Below are positions 56,515 to 64,000 of a stretch of DNA of 64,000 nucleotides, piece after piece. The stretch covers positions 16,329,225 to 16,393,224 of the forward strand of contig JAKZAP010000010.1 of the NCBI GenBank assembly GCA_023053575.1, given 5' to 3'. The position numbers and the translations under genes were made by a program. The first letter of the stretch is position 1. Every line of letters starts with the position of its first letter. The DNA comes from Branchinecta lynchi (taxonomy: Eukaryota; Arthropoda; Branchiopoda; Anostraca; Branchinectidae). The notes beneath the pieces were generated by a model, which was given only the letters and a program-made list of their open reading frames with translations, was not told the DNA's origin and ran no database searches.

Positions 56515-57882
56515 GAGGCGAAAGTGTTGATGAAAGTCTGATCTATCTACATTAACTATGGTAAGCCAACTGGCTTTTCACCCATAGCAGCTCAGAAAAA
56601 CAGCTATAAAAAACTCTGTGATACTGACAACACTTATGACGTGAAGATATTAGACATGCCAGTCATAAACTGCCGTTGACCTAAGTGATATTATCGTAAG
56701 TTTCAACATAACGTATGTCTAAATGAGATCACGTATGGGGCCACTCGATCATTCGTTGACAAGCCCTGTTAACAGACGAGTACTTGCCGAGACGTGTATT
56801 TACTTGTTGGTGATGAAGTGTAAGCGAAAGGAGACGAGAAACGGAAAAAGACGACAAAAGATAACCAGAAATTTCTATAACCAGTATTGTCAAGATTTTC
56901 GACGATCCGAAAACTATTGATAAGGTTAAGTCCAACACGCCTAAAATTTAATGGCAGAGTTTTTGCCTGAGTTTTCGGTGTTTTTTCAGCCTTCTGGACG
57001 TGAACACAAACAGATAACTGCCCGGTTCCGTTTAAATAGCAGGAGAAAATACAAGGTGGTCTTTGGCGATGGTTACAGGGTAGTCAGTGGAGCCTGATAC
57101 ATCAGAGGTCCTAGTCCTAGTCAGCAGTCATTATCTGGGCTTACAGAGTAAATCGGAGCGGTAACCCATTATGGATATTCGGGAAGTAAAGCACGGAATC
57201 GGTCGTTAGCTTGGGATCCCTTCCCAAAATGTAGCTTCCCTATACTACCCTAGTCCTAGTCAACAGTCATTACGACCGAATACCATGCTTTAGAAGTCTT
57301 TTTCCAATAAATACATATCTGTACAAAATGTGTGACTATAATGACGTGGGCTAACCAGGGTTGACACATCAAAAACATTTAGAGAGTGACTTTTGGCCCA
57401 AAACAGAGAGTGAATTGGGAGTGAAATTTTTTTTTACGAAAAAACGTGAAATGGTAACTTTTGGTCGGAATCGCTTCTGCAAAAACCACGCATCTCAATA
57501 TTATCTTCATGAAAAAACGTGAAATAGTCACTTCTTTTCCGAATCCCTGCTGCAGAAGGGACACATTTGGACGCAATCTGAAATAGAGTCCTACGTAGGA
57601 CAAGAGTGAGAAAAACAAAATAGTGTGACAATTCACACTATCGTGCGACATTTGGCAACCCCGGGGCTAACCAGGAATTCTGTGGATACCAATTCACAAC
57701 CCGAGTGTTGAGCTAATTGAGTTTAGGGCGACGGAACCCGCAAGTGAATAAGGAAAGGATGTTTAGAATACCAAGATTACCATTGTAATATTGAACAGGT
57801 TTTTCCGAGATAAAAAAGATTGTGAGTCTTCAGTAGAGCTTTGGGCCTTTGGCAGTCCCTATGAGGTTTGTGACACTGTTTG
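56515..57882 (+). other. fucosyltransferase 2 3' region and intergenic DNA
   Basis: A candidate AATAAA lies at 57306-57311. GTGAAATGGTAACTTTTGG- and GTGAAATAGTCACTTCTTTTCCGAATC-type segments near 57440-57560 are two diverged copies of a ~75 bp unit. No gene is recognised. Confidence 0.45.
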
Positions 57883-58480
57883 CTCTGTCAGAAGTTTCAT
57901 GACAGATAACACAAGGATGTGCGGTTTCAACGGAGAACACTTAGGATGTTAGTGAAAATATTAAACACTGAAATATTATCCGATCAAGAAGAGCCGAGAC
58001 ACCGTCGGAAAAAACATCTGCTCACCATTTTTTGTCATTCTGATATACAGAGGCGTTACTAGCCAAAAATTTGTTTGGGGGGGGGGAGGTATTTACCGAC
58101 TGGTAGGTAATTTTCACCGACTGTTTTTGCAGATAAAAACAACTATTATTGAGAAAAAACGAACATTTTTTTGTTCGAAAAACGACGAAAAGCGACTGTG
58201 TTGAAAAAAAATCGGCTGATTTTAATAAAAATTACTATTTTTAAGAAAAAATCAATTATTTTTAAAAGAAAACCGACGGTTTACAAAAAAAATCGACTGT
58301 TTCCAAGAAAAAATCGACTGTTTTTACGAAAATTCGCGGCACTTCCCGCCGACTATTTACCGACTGGCCGGCGACATTTGGGGAAGGGGGGGGGTCCCCC
58401 CTCTCCCTCCCTAGTCGTGACGCCCCTGCTGATATAAAAAAAAGTCAGCAGATACTTTTTTGGCTCTTTCTGGCAATTCT
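57883..58480. mobile_element. ACAGATAACA MITE, copy 3, split by a hAT-like element
   Basis: It begins CTCTGTCAGAAGTTTCATGAC and holds ACATCTGCTCACC...TTTGTCATTCTGATATA. It resumes after 58436 with AAAAAGTCAGCAGATACTTTTTTGGCTCTT. The insertion at 58048-58428 duplicates CTGATATA. The right end is degraded. Confidence 0.7.
58048..58428. mobile_element. hAT-like MITE with 8 bp duplication, 381 bp
   Basis: Ends CAGAGGCGTTACTAGCC and GTCGTGACGCCCCTG are imperfect inverses flanked by exact CTGATATA (58040-58047, 58429-58436). The interior repeats the words AAAATCGACTGTTTTTA about every 24-30 bp, which creates a spurious Lys-rich frame. Confidence 0.88.
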
Positions 58481-58509
58481 TTTCTGGATCCCAAAACGTA
58501 AGATACGGG

Positions 58510-58841
58510 CAGGGGCGTCACGACTGGGGGGAGGAAGGGGGGAGGCCCTCCCCAATGTTGTCGGCCAGTCGGTAAGAAATAACCGAGTCGGCGCGAAGTG
58601 CCACGATTTTTCGTCAGAACAGTCGATTTTTTTCATGAAAACAGTCATTTTTCTGAAAATCAGTTGATTTTTTGTCAAAACAGTCGTTTTTTCTGAAAAC
58701 CAGTCGACTTTTTTTCAAAACTGTCGTCTTTCTTGACAACAGTCGTTTTTCTGAAAAAAAAAAGTCGGTAAAAATTACCAGCCAGTTGGTAAATGCCTTG
58801 CCCCTCCCCCCCCCAAAACATTTTGGCTAGTAACGCCTCTG
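58510..58841. mobile_element. same hAT-like family, inverted neighbour copy
   Basis: CAGGGGCGTCACGACTGGG at the left and TTTTGGCTAGTAACGCCTCTG at the right show the element of 58048 in reverse orientation, 81 bp away. Flanks do not match, so a duplication or rearrangement rather than a clean insertion is possible. Confidence 0.8.
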
Positions 58842-58844
58842 GAC

Positions 58845-59795
58845 CTATGATTTCGTAAAAGTTGTCCGTCTTCCCGTTTGTCAGTCTGTCCATCTGTTAG
58901 CAAGATAAATCTCTAAGGGGTTGAGATATTTGTGTCCAAACTTGGCGTGAAGACTCTTTGGGTAAAAGTACAGGTCGAGTTCGAAGATGGGCTCAGGAGC
59001 CCTACTCTTAGGGGCGGGGGAGGGGTTTAGATTAAGGGACGAAAAAAGTATGTTTTAAAAGCTAATGTAACAGCAGGAGGTAAGAAGACATGCTGAATCT
59101 GATTTGAAAATAGTTTTCTCGCCGGACAATTAGTTCACCCGGAGTCCGACAAAAATTGGACAATTTGTTGACTAGCGGTTAGATTTATGGGTCAGGAGGC
59201 ATGCTGAATCCGAATTTCCTCGCCGGACAAGTCTCTTGCCTGGAATCTGGCCAAGACCAGAACATTGTCAAAAGTAAAAGTTTTACTTGGATTTGATAAG
59301 GTGTTCGATTTGCGGGTAAGGAGAAGCGATGAATCCGTATATGACATTCCTCTTCTCACCAGACGTATAGTTCGCTCGGAATCTGGCTGAAACCGGAAAA
59401 ATTTGTTAAAAGTAAAAGTTTTATCTGAAGTTGATTAGAGGTTCGGTGTAGGGGTAAGGAGACATGCTGAATTCATTTTTGAGCTTTAGTTTTTTGCCAG
59501 ACAAATAGTTCGCCCGGGATCTGGCCGAAACCGGGAAATTGGAAGAAACGAAAGAAGTCTTAACCAATTTCGTAAAAGTAGATACGACGTAGGCTACAGG
59601 ATAAACACAAATGCTGAATCCATATCTTACGCTGGTCTTCTCAGATGATTACCATTTGCCTTAACCTGTTTCTAAATTTTAATAGTAAAATTGTTTCAGG
59701 AGTCTGGCGAAGACTGAATATCTACAAGACCCAATTGTCTGGATCAAATATAAATATTTTGGGATACCATCAAAGCGTTTGGTCTTGTTCCTCTC
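58845..59795 (+). repeat. conserved module plus ~135 bp units, full copy 2
   Basis: The same module order as 40430-41330: AAAGTTGTCCGTC, ATCTCTAAGGGGTTGAGATA, a G-rich stretch, about five units with GGAATCTGGCCGAAACC and AAAGTTTTATCTGAAGTTGAT, ending GGAGTCTGGCGAAGAC and GGGATACCATCAAAGCGTTTGG. Confidence 0.8.
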
Positions 59796-59989
59796 CTTGG
59801 CCACTGACAAGGTAAAGAGCATAGCCAAAAGGCCTGGGATGACCATTGCTCAATCAAGGAATAAACAAGAAGTGCTATACCCCGGTCTCGGTCTCGTGCG
59901 ATATCTTCATCGGTGTTTGACGGAACTGTCAGTTAAAGTCCATATCCAAACATATACTTCTTCATCCTAATCTGATCTTCTGCTCTTGC

Positions 59990-60198
59990 TCAAATCTCTC
60001 TGCTGAATTTTCCATTATCATGACGACTAACAAAAAAGTAAGCAGATATTTTTTTGGCGGTTTTTCCGCTCTTCCTGGCAAAGCCTGTTATACATGACAT
60101 TTCATGCGTAACACTTGTCGTGACAGCAGATAACATCCAAGTATTGTCTGTTGAAACCGCGCATCTTTGTGTTGTCTGTTATGAAACTTCTGACAGTG
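59990..60198. mobile_element. ACAGATAACA MITE, copy 4
   Basis: The right end GTCTGTTATGAAACTTCTGACAGTG finishes at 60198. The inside contains CTGCTGAATTTTCCATTATC and GTTGAAACCGCGCATC as in 54816-55140. The left end is missing or eroded. It lies about 570 bp before the deiodinase start codon. Confidence 0.75.
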
Positions 60199-60764
60199 CA
60201 GTAATCAAATATTTCAATCCTAAAGAGCAACTGCTTTCCGAGCGAGACAGTTAATAAAAATTAGACATTGGAAACCTTCGTAAGGATGATGTATTTGCAG
60301 ATTGACGGTGACACGTCATTACTAAGTATTCTCTGACTAATTATTTTCAAGGAAGGAATTTGAGAATCCCAACTTGGCGGAACTGCGGAACGAAGAGACA
60401 GGCTTAAATACTTTGCAATTAATAACTGACGGAATTGAATATTTGTGCAGTTCTATAATTTTGGTGGAAGAAAAAGCTTGCATCTTCTAAGTAATAAAGA
60501 GCAGATTTATTTTCGAGTGAAAACCGCGTATTTTGAGGCCTTCCTTAAGTGACGAAGGCAATCCGACGGCTTATTCCTCACGAGCGACGACGCAGTACGA
60601 CCCAGATTTGCCATTCGGTATTACACAAGGAGATGTTTCATTATCTTATCAATACGTTAGAGAAAGTAAGAAAACGAGAAACTGGTTTCAATCGGGACAA
60701 TGCATAGTGTCTTTCGCTCATTTGATCATTGCGTTTGCAAGTGAGAAAGTAGATCTTCTTACGA

Positions 60765-60897
60765 ATGGATACTGTTTCGCAACGTGCTCCGTTTTTTGGA
60801 AGGTTCTGGAAAGAAATCCTTCTTAGTGCTGGCTTAGTGGGTCTTTCTCAAGTGGTTTTTGCTCGGTTCGGTCGAAACCAAAGGTCAGCGACTAGCG
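60765..60897 (+). CDS. Iyd: deiodinase exon 1 (membrane anchor)
   Basis: ATG at 60765. It ends at 60897 with one base before the donor GTAAGC, in the phase needed by the next exon. N-terminal anchoring before an acidic linker is usual for this family. Confidence 0.75.
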
Positions 60898-62753
60898 GTA
60901 AGCTTGTACTTATCTCCTTAGCATGTAATTTCTCTGCGAAAAAGTCGCTGCTGACAATTAGTATTCAAGATGACGTTTACGTCAGTGAAGATCTCCCTTA
61001 TCACCGTTTGTCGACGACCCATTGTTGAAGGACAGGCACTTCGAGATAAAAAAAAACTTCTGGTTTAGCCCATTGACGTCAGAAACTAAATTGGTGCAAT
61101 TTGGTTCCTGAAAACCGATTACATTTACTTTGGTGGGGATCGTCCGAAAGAGCCCGCGAGTTCGATACTACTCCCTCACAAAACCTGGGCTTGGGAAGTT
61201 GGAGAGGCCAGGTCTATAGCAGACCTGAGCTTGGAAAGTTATATACTGCCTTTTGTGCACCGTATATTAACTTCCTTGCTCGATTACATTCTATACTCAG
61301 AAGAATGGTCCTTCGACGCAAACGCTCGACATACTTCAGGTATATGAGATTTCTTCTCTACCTACCACGGCGCACGCGAAACCGCGACCTCATCCGCCGT
61401 TTGTTAATTTCCGACCCATTGTTGACGCTTGAAGCCCTCTCCAGGATCCCATCAATGTGATTCTAAATTAGTGAACCTTTATGGGAAACATTTTTGAGTG
61501 TTTTGCGATTATTTTATATTTCTTTGGCCTTTTCTACCGCACTTAAGCCCTTGGGCAGTGCGTCATAAATCCTTCATTCATTCGCTCATTCATTAATTCA
61601 TTCAAAATCGTCCGAGTTTTTCGATTACATTCCGTATTGAACCCGAACGTACTAATCCAGCTCTCACTATCCAATCCTGCACCATCACTACCAGCCAAGA
61701 TTTCAGGCATGTACCACACGTACTCTTCACCTAAATAACAATCGGTTTCTAGCATAAACAGAAATAAAAATGAAAATACATCTTAAAAATATTTGTAAGG
61801 ATGAGTGCTGCTACTGAAAACTCTTAAATTTTGATATTGCAAATTATTCACTGATTCAATTTAAGAATCCAGGTGTCGCTGACTAAACTCAGGGGGCGGG
61901 CAAAGGCTACTTGCAAATAACAACCTAGAGGAAGCGAACCTATGCGCATTGTATCAGTGTTTGTGATTTTCCTTGGAAGGAAACAATGTCGGTATAACGA
62001 AATCCGAAAATTATACCGAATAGATTAATGTAAACTGAAGGATTTTTTTTTTACTGCCCCCACAGGCCCATTCGGGCTTTCCTGCAGTCAGAAGTATCAG
62101 CTATATGTGTAAGTACGTTAAGAGGGTTAAAAAAGGTGTGTTCATGTAGTTTAGCATTTAAAAGTTGGTTTGTATAATAAAGAGTATTAAACTAAAAAAC
62201 TAAGACTAAAAAAACCGACAGCCTCTTCAGGATTCTGTAGAACTACCGAAACCCCGTAAATATACTGGATAGTTCTGTTATCGAAAAAAAAAAACAGAGT
62301 AATTTTAGTAAAACGGCGTAAAAAGGCACTGGTTGTTTTTCTTTCCTTTATTGTTTTTCATATACTCCGTATGGGCCCGTTCTGTGCCATTTTTAGATGG
62401 GTTAATAAAATTATTGACTGATTGATCAGTCAATCGGTCACTTTATCCCCACTTTAAATAACAAGTTCCATCTTGAAGTCGCCCTAGTCAATCTGTTAGA
62501 ATTTATTTTTGCATAGATAACGAGGAACCTCTCGAAGACATCGATGAACCGACAAACGAAGACGACGAAGATGGACCAACTTTGCCAGACGATCTTTCCC
62601 ACATTCCCTTCCAGTTCAGCAAGATCTTGGTGGAAGAGTCCTTTGAGAGATCCAAAGAATTCTATCTGTCGATGAACAAAAGAAGATCTGTTCGCCATTT
62701 TAGCGATTCATCAGTACCTTTAGAGATCATCCAGAACATCATCCGGACCGCAG
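60765..62753 (+). CDS. Iyd: iodotyrosine deiodinase, first two exons (3' partial)
   Basis: The enzyme is an FMN-dependent nitroreductase-fold protein that reductively removes halogen from mono- and di-iodotyrosine. The model is join(60765..60897, 62517..62753) with the remaining exons beyond 64000. Exon 1 encodes MDTVSQRAP and a membrane anchor (about 16-35, ILLSAGLVGLSQVVFARFG). One base of exon 1 plus AT of exon 2 make Asp. Exon 2 gives an acidic linker, LPDDLSHIPFQF, then ERSKEFYLSMNKRRSVRHFS (the FMN-binding RRSVR motif) and IIQNIIRTAG, where the family continues with PSG. The start codon is the first ATG of the anchor frame, context ACGAATGG. Family identity is firm from exon 2; exon 1 is inferred from phase and topology. 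Confidence 0.88.
61041..61620 (+). other. intron 1 of deiodinase, possible LINE 3' end
   Basis: The tail CTTCATTCATTCGCTCATTC near 61570 and GGGCAGTGCGTCATAAATC resemble a similar tail at 27635-27675 (GCGCAGTGCCTCACAAATCATTC). The upstream frame (61101-61460), ending in an Arg-rich stretch, could be a LINE C-terminus but has no firm motif. Confidence 0.4.
62517..62753 (+). CDS. Iyd: deiodinase exon 2 (linker and start of nitroreductase domain)
   Basis: The acceptor TTTTTGCATAG ends at 62516. About 79 codons end with one base of Gly before GTTAATG. The FYLSMNKRRSVRHFS and VPLEIIQNIIRTAG blocks are diagnostic. The next exon is not visible in 62754-64000. Confidence 0.92.
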
Positions 62754-63160
62754 GTTAATGATTACTCTTAGCATGTAGCTTTTTTCCGTTCGCCTGTCCT
62801 TTTCCCTTCATTTGATTTCCTTTTTACCTCTTACCTCTTTTACTCTTTACCTTTTTCTCTCATCTTTACTATTTATTTCACGGTCACCCATTCACCCATA
62901 CACAATTAGCTTAATTGAATTCTCATCAGATAAGTAGCCATCATTTTCAAATGGTGTTTGTCCACTGCTCCTCTTCCTTCTTCCGTCATCCTTTATAAGC
63001 TATCTCACGTCATAACTAGTTAGGCCAGGTGCTGACATTATTTGTTTTTCAACCGTATCTCGCAGCCGTACATGGTCAAATTAATTTCGATAACTGCCTG
63101 ATCAATCAATGCTCCTTCGTCTGGACATCTCTTGCTGAATCGCTTAAACATCCCATAAAG
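62754..63160 (+). other. intron 2 of deiodinase, start
   Basis: Pyrimidine-rich TTTCCTTTTTACCTCTTACC sequence near 62815-62870. No exon or known repeat recognised. Confidence 0.4.
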
Positions 63161-63162
63161 CC

Positions 63163-63239
63163 GGGCTCACCTTCCAAATTCTTCGTCCAGATTCCGTTTT
63201 TTTTACTGTCGATGTTGGTCTGGAAGGTGAAGCCAAGCC
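63163..63239. mobile_element. GGCTTCACCTTCCAGA MITE, short copy 3
   Basis: Only the two ends remain: CCGGGCTCACCTTCCAAAT and GGTCTGGAAGGTGAAGCC, with about 40 bp between. This is an internally deleted relative of 23552 and 36931. Confidence 0.75.
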
Positions 63240-63241
63240 TA

Positions 63242-63786
63242 AAGCATTGTCCTAATAGGTGTAATAAGGTGTATTACCGCGTATAAGACATATTACAGAT
63301 TCCTCTTTTCCTCGGAGCGCGCTGTAATAAGGTGAATAACGAGAATAGACTAGCGTTCTATTCTGGCTTATGCAGGGCCAATCAGATCGCTTGGTTGGTT
63401 CCGCCAGCGGGCCAAGGAGAGGCGCAGCGTCGTCAGGGTTGCCAAGAAAGCACACCAGTTCTACTTTGTTGGAAGCTAAAGAAACAACTTTTCTTAACAA
63501 AAACACGTTTTTGTTCTATTACGACGGTTTTTCGTCAGTTCGAGGATCAATGATGTCCATCCGTTATTTTAATAGCTTTTTTGCGTTATATTGTACTCGT
63601 GTACTTCAAGTAGTACCAAGAACCTTTTCGGATATTTTTAGAGCTCGAAAAATTGTATTACCTTGGCAACACCGGAAGCCGCATTGATAAGAACCTCTTG
63701 GGTTGTATTTGAACAGGTGTGTGTATTAAGACGTAAACATCGCGTATAGCGCCATTCACCTTATTACACCTATTAGGACAATGCTT
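63242..63786. mobile_element. TIR element AAGCATTGTCCTAATAGG, 545 bp
   Basis: A ~33 bp inverted repeat (AAGCATTGTCCTAATAGGTG continuing as TAATAAGGTG) occurs at both ends, with a further GTAATAAGGTGAATAACG inside at about 63323. There is no transposase. The target duplication is ambiguous. It directly abuts the MITE at 63163-63239. Confidence 0.82.
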
Positions 63787-64000
63787 AACAGTCTGGTAAA
63801 CCAAATTATTGGGCAAAAAAGACAATTCTTGGACCTCCCGGACTTCGGAAGCTGGAAAGTGTCAAATAGATTGCGTAGTAGTAAAGACCAGATTGTGGTG
63901 AGGATTCAATGTTGAGTAACAGCAAAATTTACTCTCTTCTAAACAAGGGTCAGATTGACTGTCCAGAAGCCCCAGAATATCTACACTCTAAAGTAAAACG

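Noticed and set aside
58171..58437. Lys/Arg-rich 88-residue frame
   Set aside because: Produced by AAAATCGACTGTTTTT repeats inside a hAT-like MITE.
63029..63286. Frame after deiodinase exon 2 as a further exon
   Set aside because: It does not continue with the expected Pro-Ser-Gly nitroreductase sequence and runs into MITE sequence.
1..64000. tRNA, rRNA or riboswitch genes
   Set aside because: No cloverleaf, A/B box pair or rRNA-like stretch was recognised by reading; a covariance-model search would be needed to exclude them fully.

Overview
The window is animal nuclear DNA, most likely from an arthropod. It has multi-exon genes with GT-AG introns, AATAAA signals, GT10 fucosyltransferases with type II membrane anchors, a metazoan-type iodotyrosine deiodinase, a trehalose-6-phosphate synthase fused to its phosphatase (typical of arthropods), and a dense load of LINEs and DNA transposons. 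I saw no bacterial operon, rRNA, tRNA or CRISPR array. I cannot name the species from sequence alone.

All four host genes that I can support lie on the plus strand. (1) 1070-13472: the last six coding exons of trehalose-6-phosphate synthase/phosphatase; the N-terminal synthase exons lie upstream of the window. Every splice phase matches, and the HAD phosphatase motifs are complete. (2) 36871-43158 and (3) 53552-56514: two close paralogous alpha-1,3-fucosyltransferases. Each has one large exon carrying the whole lumenal enzyme. I infer that each also has a five-base coding microexon (ATGAG) preceded by a conserved promoter/5' UTR block. Two further decayed copies of that block lie between the genes. 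(4) 60765-62753: the first two exons of iodotyrosine deiodinase, a membrane anchor exon and the start of the nitroreductase domain; the rest is downstream of the window.

The remaining DNA is mostly mobile. A 3 kb LINE (31.55-34.88 kb, minus strand) keeps an intact endonuclease-reverse transcriptase frame. Decayed LINE pieces lie at 1.5-2.4, 4.4-5.1, 26.9-27.5, 38.5-38.9 and 39.9-40.2 kb. DNA elements with readable ends and target duplications include: a 535 bp foldback with 9 bp duplication (3034-3568), a 1537 bp hAT-like element (9212-10748), smaller hAT-like elements (24230-24392, 25595-26069, 58048-58428), a family with 7 bp duplications whose larger member has swollen by a 151 bp tandem array (12127-12536 and 20861-22803), TA-flanked CACTGT and pogo-like MITEs, and a probable 262 bp solo LTR (50489-50750). 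Two abundant modular families recur: one with hairpin ends and C/G tracts (8.1-10.9, 27.8-30.5, 44.5-46.9, 48.3-51.1 kb), and one built of ~135 bp tandem units plus a conserved ~150 bp module (0.2-0.7, 25.5-26.9, 40.4-41.3, 58.8-59.8 kb).

The host genes share no obvious pathway: trehalose synthesis, Golgi fucosylation, and iodide/halotyrosine turnover. The most distinctive biology is the fucosyltransferase tandem duplication with its microexons and repeated promoter-like blocks, and the transposon that carries an expanding minisatellite.
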